DNA of 64,000 nucleotides, from assembly GCA_947044365.1 (NCBI GenBank), contig OX345650.1, positions 4,149,372-4,213,371 on the forward strand. The letters are read 5' to 3'. The notes under the pieces were generated by a model. It did no database searches. It was not told where the DNA came from and saw only the letters and a list, made by a program, of their open reading frames with translations. Position 1 is the stretch's first letter; every line of letters starts with the position of its first letter. Shown here one piece after another: positions 12,501-24,650 of this stretch. The DNA is from Petrosia ficiformis. Lineage: Eukaryota; Porifera; Demospongiae; Haplosclerida; Petrosiidae. The position numbers and the translations under genes were made by a program.

Positions 12501-13241
12501 CCATTTGAGCCAATTAACAAAGGGGTAATACTTAAATGCACCATATTTCTCTGAAAGCAAACTAGGTGACATCTTTTGATCAAATGGCACTACATATGAT
12601 CAATACATGAGCTCATATGAAAACACTAAGCTCCAGGTTAGTGGACAGGTTTCACTGGTAATTATTTTAATACACAAAATAATGTACAGTTACATAATCC
12701 TAGAGGCTGTTCACATAATGGAGACCTGCTGCAGTTGTTGGTACAACAGGGTGTGACAGCATGGTCATTAATTAATATCAGATTTGATGTACATGTAACA
12801 TGGTATGGTTAAAGAAGTCTGCCGCATAAACATTTAAGAGACACATACACAGTAATCAATTCTGTTTAGACTCAGAACAGAATGGCCTAGAGTCTATGTC
12901 ACTGCTATCAAATACCCCTTTAATTAATTGCTCCCATTATCTCATTAATACATCCATATAAGGACTATATGTACATGTAATAATGTATATGGCACAAATC
13001 ACATAATGTTACTACTATTGCCATTTTAGAAAGATACCTGTTAACAGTTGATTAATTAGTTGAGTAAGATCTTCACGAGTGGCAGAGAACGGAAGAGAAA
13101 AAGGTGTATTTTGTACTGAAATTCTGTGTTAATAAATATATGAATCCTAAATGTTTGGTTAATATAATTATTACTTCCTCACCTTTCTATTTCAGTGTAA
13201 AAAGATGCTTGTATATGTACTTCTTCACTAGCCTCAGCCAT
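6511..13241 (-). CDS. WDR12: Ribosome biogenesis protein WDR12 (Ytm1 family)
   Basis: Thirteen exons read on the minus strand: 13183-13241, 13038-13123, 12201-12307, 11615-11721, 10451-10500, 9936-10156, 9452-9500, 9317-9396, 8558-8698, about 8119-8215, 7864-7996, 6897-6969, 6511-6561. They give 417 aa, against 423 in human. The N-terminus is the NLE ubiquitin-like domain; seven WD40 repeats follow, with '[11 protein letters not shown]', '[12 protein letters not shown]', '[12 protein letters not shown]' and the last blade '[14 protein letters not shown]'. An acidic/basic insert '[13 protein letters not shown]' lies between blades, as in the family. WDR12 belongs to the PeBoW complex (PES1-BOP1-WDR12), needed for 60S ribosome maturation in the nucleolus. 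The donor of exon 10 is weak (8117 or 8119); only 8119 keeps the frame. The start lies 97 bp from that of LIN9, head to head. Confidence 0.93.
6655..6880. mobile_element. TTTTAGTTA-family repeat (family H), copy in WDR12 last intron
   Basis: It is recognisably the same element as at 5325-5590, with the blocks 'TACTAAAAGGGTTTTAG' and 'CCCATTATTGGCTA'. It ends next to the donor of WDR12 exon 12. Confidence 0.75.
7040..7285. repeat. Dispersed repeat family I (ACTATAGTACT type)
   Basis: This 245-bp block is shared with 26465-26700 on the same strand and, inverted, with 22555-22735. Shared words include 'GTGTTAATTCCTTTT' and 'GTATGTGATAGCATAGTAC'. It is non-coding and its class is unknown. Confidence 0.75.
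8360..8470. repeat. Fragment of dispersed repeat family K
   Basis: The words 'GGTTAACATGAAA' and 'GTGTTTCA' recur at 43190-43400 and, inverted, at 36800-36900. No end structure was recognised. Confidence 0.5.
9505..9835. repeat. TGTACATGTACATGTG satellite
   Basis: Units of about 30-35 bp built on ACATGTACATGTGTGTACATGTAAT lie in a WDR12 intron. Overlapping frames on both strands are low-complexity artefacts. Confidence 0.85.
10180..10435. repeat. 25-bp tandem repeat with AGATCTAGTACATGT core
   Basis: About ten near-identical units of 24-25 bp read ATGTTCCAGATCTAGTACAT plus GTAAT. They lie between WDR12 exons 5 and 6, with one shortened unit and scattered CAGATC/CATATC changes. Confidence 0.9.
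10595..10819. mobile_element. hAT-type MITE, family A, with 8-bp target duplication
   Basis: A 225-bp element has CAGTG and CTCTG ends, inverted relative to each other, flanked by ATGTAAGT at 10587-10594 and 10820-10827. Its interior is the inverse of the 2277-2500 copy. It lies in a WDR12 intron. Confidence 0.92.
11020..11600. other. WDR12 intron 4 sequence with a short tandem duplication
   Basis: A segment of about 30 bp, 'TGAACATTGGGATCTG', is duplicated at 11022-11075. The rest contains no coding exon that I can place. Long frames on both strands lack family resemblance. Confidence 0.4.
12330..13030. other. WDR12 intron 2 with no recognised element
   Basis: AT-rich sequence with short ACATGTACAT words and no coding exon. 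Nothing else could be supported. Confidence 0.4.
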
Positions 13242-13338
13242 TGCATACCACCACGTGGGTAAATACAATAATAATTATTGTTTGTTTGTTATTACGCATG
13301 CGCAGTAGTTTCCTTGACATTCCGGGAGAATATGAAAA
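13242..13338. promoter_or_regulatory. Bidirectional promoter between WDR12 and LIN9
   Basis: Only 97 bp separate the two divergent start codons. The interval contains a perfect E-box palindrome CCACGTGG (13251-13258), an NRF1-like core GCATGCGC (13296-13303) and an ETS-like TTCCGG. No TATA box was seen. Shared control of a ribosome-biogenesis gene and a DREAM subunit is inferred from spacing. Confidence 0.7.
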
Positions 13339-16300
13339 ATGGCGGAGAGCAGTTCTGTTGTCAATCGGCAGCTTCTGTTTGATATGGATGGAGGTATGTG
13401 TACTACTCAGGAAGGGACATATATCACTGTATGATATTAGATAATGTATATAGAATTTGTTTCAACTGTCAAGATATGATGATAACTAATCACAAAACCT
13501 GACATAGACTGAGTGCTGAACAAAGGGTGGATCTGTTCAATCACTTACATCTCCTATTGGAGTGTTGTGGTTGTATAAAATGTGTCACATGACTTACTAA
13601 AGTAACAGATATATTTAATCATTTATTTCTCATTAGATACACCAATTCCAGCTGCTGAGGTCCTCGTCGATCTTAAAAGTGTGTTAATATTGAATTGCTG
13701 CAAAACTAATCTCACCTGTTATTTCTTTTTCTGTAATTTTAGGATCAACTCGTCATCATAATGCCACTTCGTATATCTCTCCTCGAAAGCATAAGAATTA
13801 TAATAATCATAAAGATACAACACGTAGAGAACAAAAGGTTAGGTTTTAATTATCTATAGCTAATCTACCAATCCCAGGATCAAGTTATAATACTGGTAAT
13901 TATAGTTTGATTGTAAACGAAAAATTCTAATTAAAGTCTGAAAGAGGAAAATTAAAAATACTGGTAGTCACTGGGAATCGAACCCAAGGCCACCGATTTC
14001 AGCCACCAGTGCTCTCACCACTGAGCTATGGCAATCAGACAACCATCAGCTCTTCACAATCCTTCATATACGCTGCATGAGTGGTACTGAATTTTTCAGT
14101 CGTGCTCCAGGCAACCACTATGTATGTACTTTGAGTATATATAATATTATACAAAACTACACTCCACCCCTGATAACTATGCTGACTATAATGTACACAA
14201 TTTCCTTAGTCTTGTCCCCAGCCACATCCCCTCTAAACTCAGGAGAGTGTCTGTCAACAGTGGCCAATATGTTGTGGCAGGGTGACGTTTCATTCCGGAA
14301 TGCTGGAATACTAATTGGATTGCAGATAGCTCAATCAATTACAGGGATGATGTATTAGTGCCCAAGTGCTTTGATTGATATTTGTGTGCTATTTCCATTA
14401 ATCACAGGGGATTTCATGGTGCCCCCTCCCTCTGTATGAAACCCTGACATGTACATGTGCTTACAATCAAGATTTCTTACAGCAGCCCAAATTTACTTTA
14501 ACTTCAAGCTTTGTGGTCCTCATTAGTCTTAAATAAAAGCAACTTCAGAAGGCCTAAATTTTAAACATTTCCTAGGGGAGCATACTACCCACACACCCAC
14601 AGGAGCTCAGGTAATCAATTGTTACCTCCTAAACAAAAAGATAAAATAATAATGTATGATACCCTGACAATGTGTGTTTAGTAATTTATTATTTTAAATA
14701 GACCTTATGGAGATATTCTAATGACATTGTGAGTTATGAAAGTGATGAAGAAGAGGTAAGTCATACTCATTTGCCCCCCCCCCCCCCCCCCCCCCCCCCC
14801 TGGATACTTTAATAAGAAAAAACAAGAGAGAGTAAAATTGTAGAGAAAAACGTATCCCTTTGATTGCTTTGTGGTGTCCAGCATTCAGTAATCATGACTG
14901 ACTTTATCATGCATGACAGCCTATTATAGTTATTATCTACTCTCCTTACCTTTTAAAGGATCTTTTAGAACTTTTGGAATATATTTCAGGTATAATACAG
15001 TGTAGCTTGCTATTAGTTAATTCTGAAAAAATCGCTGCAAATTCATAAACAGAATACAAAGTATTTTGTTGCAGTACATACATCTTATCACAGTCACTCA
15101 CTACAATTTGACTTATTATATACATTAACAATGCATTTTTAACACACATAGTATGTACATGATTTCTATACCATTTAGACCTTTGAAGCACCGCCAGTAT
15201 CAAAAAGAAGGTATGAATGAGACTTGCTTATAGTCTTGTACATGTACATGTATGCATTAATAATGCACATAATACATGTACATGTATGTTGCATGAACAC
15301 CTACATGTACTTCAGTGTTTTTAATAAGCTTATATGGCCCAAAGCCCGTTGGCCCAAAGAGCTTATATTTGGCACAGCACAGTTCTCTCTTTGGGCCTGA
15401 TCGCTCAGTTAATTATGATTGTACTGTTGCAAACAGCATTAATTGGTTCAAGATGTATTCCCAATGGCGCACACACTAACCATTGTTGAGCCAATTTGCT
15501 ACATAGTTTGAAACGTATCAAAAACTCTGATGTACTTGTGTCACTACTATTACATTGCATATGTGTATAATTACATGTACATCATGTATCTTGGTTGCTT
15601 TTGAAACATGTATACCTGTACATGTACGTACTTCAGTGTTTTTAATAAGCTTATATGGCCCAAAGAGCTTATATTTGGCACAGCACAGTTCTCTCTTTGG
15701 GCCTGATCGCTCAGTTAATTATGATTGTACTGTTGCAAACAGCATTAATTGGTTCAAGATGTATTCCCAATGGCGCACACACTAACCATTGTTGAGCCAA
15801 TTTGCTACATAGTTTGAAACGTATCAAAAACTCTGATGTACTTGTGTCACTACTATTACATGCATATGTGTATAATTACATGTACATGTACATCATGTAT
15901 CTTGGTTGCTTTTGAAACATGTATACCTGTACATGTATGTGACAGTATGTCAGTTATTATGTTTAATAAAGCTAAAATAAAACAAGTATATATATGTACA
16001 TGTAAAAATAAATAATTGTGTCATGTTAAAAGCATTTCATTATGATAGTCAGTTGTATGTATTTATCAAATTAATTATCACAATTATATTTTTTATAGTA
16101 AAAGGAGTTTTCATCAAAACCAAACCCATGTAAGTTATATGTACATGTTCATGTACATGTAGATTCATGTACTTAGCTTAATTATTATACATGCAATTTA
16201 CATATACATGTACATGTATAATTCTCTACATGTACATGTGTATAATTATTATACAATGTATGTGAATTTTTGATGATTAGTAATTATTATAATAATTATT

Positions 16301-19300
16301 ATTACAGACTAATGACTCCTTATCAAAGGTACCATGGACCAAACAGATAAAGACTTTCTTACGTTTACCAAAGGCTCTTACCTGGTGTAGATATGAATGG
16401 TTTTGTTCAGATATTGATAAGTGAGTGATCTACATGTACATGTACAATGTATATACATCATGATACAGGTACGTGTACATACGTCATGATACATGTACAT
16501 GCATCATGATACATTGTACATGTACATGTATGTACAGGATTACATGTACATGTATATGGGGGAAATACCCTAGGAAGACCCCCAAAACTTCTGAGTACCA
16601 GATTACACCTGAAGTCTCAGGACAGTTAATTTTCAAGGCCCATAGGAAGGTATGCTTCACATACCATATCCAAATAAATGTGAAATGTCCACCTCAAGTG
16701 AAAAACTCATGTATATGTACATGTAGTATACAGTGTACTGTACTTCCCATTGTGATGATCACTACATGTATTCTTCATTCTTTCTTCTATCTATCCCTTT
16801 ATTCTCATCATCCATCAGGCCATTTCTAGGAGGAGAAAATGATTTTTGTCATTGTTTAAATGAGATGTTTCCTCGACTCAAGACAAGAAACCTATCTATA
16901 ATGCAGTGGCGTATTATAAGACGAATGATAGGAAAACCAAGAAGATGTTCGTCAACTTTCTTTGCCGAGGAGAGAACAGTTTTGACAGAGAAAAGAAGAA
17001 GACTCAGAGAACTGCAAAGAAAGGTCCATCAAGGAACAGTGAGTTTGACAAGTCAGTCTTCTGTATAGTTTCTAGTAGAGCCTCCCCTGTTGTCATGCAT
17101 GTACACACAGCTTTCAATTGGTACCTACATGTATTTATTTACCTGCAAGCAAGGTTCAAGCATCCCCACCCAGTTACAGAAGTCTACATATAAAGGTTTT
17201 CTTAAATTGTTCCCGGTGCGCTTTGAGATTCTTGTGATCAAAACATTTGAGGTTAAAAAATTAAACATTCACTTTAATTGGGCCCCAGGTTCTCCTTGTG
17301 TATATGAAACACAAGCTCTAATGTAGAACCATTATATTCCATGTATTAATCGTGACCTAATATAGAAAAACCACACTTGTGGCGCATAATAATTTTGAAC
17401 AAACGCTTATCTTCCGACACTCGCCATTCAGCCATTTTGCACAGGAAGCAAACTAAATTTAGTATCTAAGAGGAGCATTAACTGGTCTTCTTAGATACCA
17501 AATAGTTAGTGTTTAAAGGTAAGCACTTGTTCAAAATTATTATACACCACAAGTTTTGTTTTTCCAAATTGGGTCGCAATTTATTGTATTAAGATCTCAT
17601 GTTGTACCTTTTCTTTCTCATACAGCAACTATCATTAGCTGATTTCAATCATTTTCGTGATCTTCCTGAAAATATTCCAGCGATGTTAACTGTAGGAACC
17701 AAAGTAATAGGTATGTATAACTATGTACATATGTTCATGATGAAATTATACATGTAAACGTACATGTATAATAACATTACTACTTGTTGTAATGCACACA
17801 ACTTTGTATAGTGTGGGGTATGAGCAGTAATTAGGGAAGTGGAAATGGCCAGTCATGCTGTACTATACAAGTGTACATGTGCATACTACATACATGTACT
17901 TGACTACTTGTACATGTACATGTACATTGTACTTGACTACTTGTACATGTACATGTACATTGCACTTGACTACTTGTACATGTACATTGCACTTGACTAC
18001 TTGTACATGTACATTGTACTTGACTATTGTACATGTATATTGTACTTAAATACATGTACATGTGTATTGTATGTTTACTATAGCTTGGTTGAATATAGAG
18101 AAGGATAAAGGTTTCCATGCTGGTACCATAGAGGCTGTAGATCGAGATGAAAATAAATATTGGGTAACATTTGATAAACAGGGTAAGGAGAATATCTACA
18201 AGTACTTGTGAATATAGATTTTGATGTACATGTTATACATGTGGGTTTTGATATACATGTACATGTACTATACTGTAGTTCAATCACATTTGTCCTTTGC
18301 ATATACAATTTGTATTCGTTCGTTAAGAAAAATATTGAAGGCTTTGAGTGTTTTTATCAATATTGCTCTTACATGTACATGTACTTTGATTGACAGGAAG
18401 CATCCCAAACTGCTTTATAACGACTACTATAGTCTGTTCACATTCACCTTGTCCTCGAAAATATGATGTGTTCACTTTATATGTAATATAGTGTATAGTT
18501 TAATGTCATAAGGTTAATACATGATTATACTGTAACTCAATAATGAAGCAATGGATTGAAATTTGACATACACAAAAAAGAACAAGAAGGACTACCGTAT
18601 AGCAGTTTTTGTTCGCGAGGAATTATATTTTGCGCTTCCACAAGTGCGCGAAATTAAAATCCACATAATATTAATGGTTATAAAATTTGTACCTCTGTAT
18701 TTCTCTTCTACAAATTAGCTCTTCTCCAAGTACAGGATTCCACAAGAAACGATAAACATGGAACCCTCTAACACAGCTAACGATTTCTAGCTCAGCTTCA
18801 GTGGCCATTTTTTAACACGTGTTTAAAAAAAATACCGCAATACTTTTTTTATTAGGAATTTTATATAACAGGAATTTAATTTCACGCACATAGAGTTAAG
18901 CGAATTTAAAATCCAGCAAAAATTATAAACTTAATTAATTAGAACGTCAAAAATTTCCTGCTATACGGTATTATATGAAATTGGTGGAGGAAAAAACATT
19001 GTTGGACATTCCAAACTAAAGTTATGAACGTTTTTCTGAGGTCATAGTGAATGTGAACAGACTTTAGTCTTGTTCCTGTCATTCAGATTTAGTATCACTG
19101 GACTAAGAAATGAGATAGAAGCAGCCAGCAACATAGCCTCGATCTTTCTGGAACACACCCACATTATTAACCACTCGTTTAGATTGTACAGTGTACATAC
19201 ACAAACATTAAAGTGGGCGTGGCAGTGAAGCTTCGAATGCACAGCAAATAAACGAAGATTTGAACCTTCCAACCTTTTCCCAGCCCTAGTATACATTTGT

Positions 19301-22300
19301 AATTATGTATAACATGAGGCACATATACAAAGATATAATTTTTGCATCATGTTTGTATATTTGTAAATATCTTTTCATTTTCTCTTTCAGATATTGGTAA
19401 ACATTCTATTCCTGACACAGACATAAAGGTATGTTTGAATAATGTACAATCAATGTAAACTCACTAGTCAGGACACCACTTTTATTACTAATAAAGAAAC
19501 CAGATGTTTCAATTACATAAAATCTTCAGTAGTGATATAAAAGGGAACAATACATAAAATATGACGTCATAAATCACATGAACATAATGTAGTTGAGTCT
19601 ATACTAAAAAGTGTTGTTTTAGTTAATTATACTGTAACTATATGTATACCTAAAACCATCTTTTAGTAAGCCAGTATGACTTAGACTAAACTATACTAAA
19701 CATTGTTTTTGATAAACTCATATGGTGCACCATTGGCCCAAGAGCTTATTTGGCACTGCACAGTCCTCTCTTTGGGCCAGATGGTGCAGTTAATTAAGAT
19801 TATATTGTCACTAACAGCATTAACTCTTTGTTAATTGGCTCAAAATGTATTGCCAATGGCACACACACTAACCATTGTTGAGCCAATTTGGCCCATGCTT
19901 CAAAAACTCTGATACTAAATTGCAAGTCTACTGCAATAACTATAACTGAAATGAAAATTGGCCAAAGTTTGAGAAGTCAGGCATACATGTACTATAACTA
20001 AAAGTGGTCGCTATACTCACACTAAAATAACATACTAATGTAATTGTAATCATATTTGAATCACCATTTTTTTACTTTTATTCCCACAGAGTGTCACACC
20101 TTGTGAAATGATTAGCCTTTCTTCATTAGAAGCTGTACATACTAACAGACATCTGGTAGCTCTACCACCTTCTACCCCGTAAGAAATATATGTTATATCA
20201 TATGCTCTGGCCACTCTTGAGTTCCTTATTATATATACATGTAATTATTATTACTTTAAGTCTGATCATGTACTGATTTTAGCGACTAATGTAATAATTG
20301 CTAAAATTAGTACATGTACATGTATGTGCTGAAAAATATATATATTTTATGGTCAGGTACCTGTATACATGTATTAGGCGTGGCTCTGAAATTCACTAAA
20401 ATTAATAAATGCTAAATCCTAGCATTTAAAAATCATTAAATTTAGTAGACGCAATTAATAATAGGCTTGTGATATGTGTAATTATGTACACGCTGGACTA
20501 TGTATTTATTCTACAGACCAAGAGCTGCTCCTGTTCTCTCAAGTAGTTCACAAATCTCCACAAATACTTCCGTAAGTATATATATATATACACATGTACA
20601 TGTGGTGTACATGAACAACTATAATATTTATTGATGGATGATAGACAGACGGACAACTAGATAGTGGGATGGAGGGAGCAGGGCTGGGCAATAATTCAAT
20701 ATATCACACATAGACAGTATCAATGAGTAGTTGCAATAATCACGAGTTCACTTTTAGGGAATAATCACAAAACTTAATATTCAATATCGCTCAACCCTAG
20801 GAGTGAAGTCTGTGAAGACTATCTATATACACTGTATTTATTATATTGATACAATGTGTTGCAGGTATTAGATCCACTGTTGGCCTCTTCTCCATCAGTA
20901 TCCAGAGGTAGGATAAGTAGTAACGATCAACAACACAGTCTTGGGGGATTTCCTACCGATTTGTTAAGACAAGTGGTAAGTAACAATTATCACGATTAGA
21001 GTTTCGATGGATGGTGTTATTCAGTATTTGGATATCCTGTTGCAGATAGCCACTATACCAGTGATGTGGAAACATTGAGCCGACTACTGGACATTTTGAC
21101 CTATTTTCATCACTATTGTCATCCTCACCATATACATATACCTTGTATACAGTCAATTTACCAGACATTCATGAGACAATATCCTGTATGACTGGCTGTT
21201 TCCACACCACTGTGCTATACCCAATAAACATTATTCGCAATTGCTTGTTATTAGTGCCATTACTGATGGCAAGCTGTTAGCAATACACTATACAGTACTG
21301 TTCATCCAGTGTTTCCCATAGGATAAATATTAAGTGGTACATGATGTTTGGTCAACAATGTTCAATCAGTGTTATAAAACAGTGTTTTTCAGCATAAAGT
21401 TGAAACTAAAGGGTGGGGGGTGCAATACTAAATGGTGTGGGAGCGCCATGGTACCACCCTATAGGTAAACACTGTTCTTCTATATATCGTTCATCAGATT
21501 GTGATGTGCATACTCCAGCAAAGAGTCACCTACAGTTGTTTAGCTTACATTATATATTCATTGCTACCTTACTGCTATTTGCACTCTGTTATATTGCAGT
21601 GGCTTATTAAACATGTCATACTAGACTTCTTCCCATTATTATCAAATTACATTGGATTTGGCCCCACCTATGTAATTATCTGTAACAAATACATGTGATA
21701 TAGATTTCTTCATGGCGAATCCAGATATATCTGTTGGAACTCTAATTATGATATACACAGTGTTTTCCCTAAATGATGGTATCATCGCACTCCCCCATCC
21801 TTTAGTCTGGCCTCCTTCCTTTAATTTTAAAGTTTAAAAACTCTGTCAACATTGATTGAACATTGTTGACTAAACATCATGTACCACTGATGCACTCCTC
21901 ACCCTGAGGGGAAACAATAATGTACCACTGATACACTCCTGACCCTGAGGGGAAACAATAAATTATACATAATTACATGTACAAATACATGTAATTGTAC
22001 ACATATGCATGTTACATTGTACATGTATTAAAGCCAAATGAATTTCTAATTTGGCACTGTATTGTTTGTTTTGAGTAACTGATGATGTAATGCATATTAT
22101 ATAACATAATCGCTGAAGGTGTTTTCCCAATCTGTTCTTGAGCTAATTTAGTCCATACCTTGTACATGTGAATTTAATAATACTGGTAATTGTATGGAAT
22201 GATTGATAGTGTGGATTGTAAATTGTATCTTGTAAGTTGTTATAATATAATCATGGATTGTCTTAATCTATTCTTAATATACAGGTGCAGATGTCAAAGT

Positions 22301-24594
22301 TGTTAAGTTTGAAACAAGATAGAGTTCGAAGAATGTCATTTTTGAACAAAGATGCAGAAAAAATGGTAAGAGAAGTTTTATATATACACATGTACATGTT
22401 CAGTGTATTATTTATTGACTCTCTCTCTTTCTCTTTCTCACCCTACTCCATACATTTAGCATGCTAGACACATTCCTCTCTCACCAGAGTTTCAGAAACA
22501 TTATGCTACCATAGTAATAGACTTAGATGATATTAATAGAGTAAGTTCAGTGTTATAGTTAGCCAAACTTGAACACTATGCTATCACATACAAATGTAAA
22601 AGGAATTCACACATTACTATGATTACAGTACAAAGTAGTACTATAGTACTACTTAGAAGTACAGTTGATTATCGCCTTATTAAAGTGTAGCTCCCATCAT
22701 ACTATACTTAATAAAGTCAGATACTGTATGTCGGTATGTGACTGTGGAAGTGTGGATGCAAAATACATAATTATAATTTTGATCAAACACTTACCTTTAA
22801 ACACTTGCTAATCGGCCATTTTGTTCAGAAACCCAATTTATCCATAAAGACTAACATAGGCTGCACAGAATCTACCTACATGTAGATACCTGCTTAGTTG
22901 TCTTCATATACAAATGGTCGAAGAGTGAGCAGTAGTTTAATCATCTGAATATTCTCCAAATGTCTCCTTTTCACATCTATTATCATTTACATGTACAAGT
23001 CCCTTCACGTCCAAGTCACCATTGGAGTGTACATGTGTATGTGTATGTGTGCATTAAATAGAGAAACCAAGTCACATGACCACTTACAGCAATCTTTACT
23101 TACGCATACATACATGTATATGACTTATATTGTATTTCATGTACATAGTTAACTATAACTAAAACTAAGTCCCTTTTAGCCAATATTGAGCAATGTTATT
23201 TAATAACATTCATTATTATCAAACTGAAACAACACTTAATATTTGAAATAGTATTTACTTTCTCTTTCAAAACTTCCATCAATAGCAATTGAATATGAGA
23301 TCAGAAGCAGTTAAGAAGTACTGCAGTGAGGTAAGAAATGTTTGGTATTAGTATCCCAGAGACTCATGCCCATTTTCAAACTTAGCTTGGGTATGAGGAT
23401 GAACCTCACCAACTAGCAAGCACACAAGAGTGTATGCAACATGCTCTGGAAATCACACATGATTCTAATGTTAGATTAAAAGCAACAGGAAGGTAAGAAT
23501 ATATGTTTTACATTACTACAGAGGATGTTGTACACGTGTCACTGTGTGTCAATGTTATAGGGTATTTTGTATATATTAGTGTTTTTGATAGCCTTAATTA
23601 AATTCCATGATAATGTGCAACCTCCTTTGTATGCTACATGTACATGTACATGTACTGAAATACACAAAAGTACATATTTGTAATAAGAGAGTACATGACT
23701 ACATGTACATGTGTATACTAGTCATAACAAATGTATGAGTTGTTCGTACATTTGTAATAACTAGTGGATATACCTGTATATGTACATGTATATGTATATG
23801 TACTTGTATACAAATCATAACAACTGTATGAGTTGTTCATAAGTACATTTGTAATAACTATTATATATACATAATACATGTACATGTATATGTGTAAAGT
23901 GAGTGAATATTATTATATAATTATAATATAATTATAATTAATATTAATTTTGTCTTTTTTTCTACAGTGAAGTGAAAGATGAAAGTATTTTAACATTAAT
24001 TTCCAAACTAACTAGTATTTTACTACAAATAGAGGTAAAAAAAATAATAGTTATAATAATATTATGCATATACATGAACATGTACATGTCACTAAACTTT
24101 TTACCATTAATCATCTGGCAATGCCCCATGATTTGTCCCATGTGGTTTATAAACTGATCATTATGGTATAATTGTACATGTACAGTACCAGATATGGGGT
24201 AATAGTAATAGTAATAGGTAATTGGAAAAACTGAGGTAATAGTAATAGATGGTCAAGTAATATCATTAGTAATAGTAATATACTGATTTTTAAGGTAATA
24301 GTAATAGTAATATATTACATTACATTGTAATTGACCCCATGTCTGTTAACAGTACATATACATGTACATGTACATATACATATACATGTACATGTACATA
24401 TACATGTACATGTACATATACATGTACATGTACATGTACATGTACAGTATACTGGAAATTGTGGTGTGATTTATTTTTTGTGTAGTCCATAATTTTCAAT
24501 TAACTGTATATGGTCGACCTATGAGTACAGAGTGTCATGGGTTCAAATCCCACCTGAGGCAACTCTCATTTTCATTTTTCCATTGCCTCAGGTG

Positions 24595-24650
<56 letters not shown>

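Noticed and set aside
13950..14045. Functional tRNA gene
   Set aside because: The acceptor stem does not pair and U33 is missing, so it was called a tRNA-like repeat.
14077..14358. 93-codon frame in LIN9 intron 3
   Set aside because: It has no family similarity that I recognise and lies within an intron between well-supported exons.
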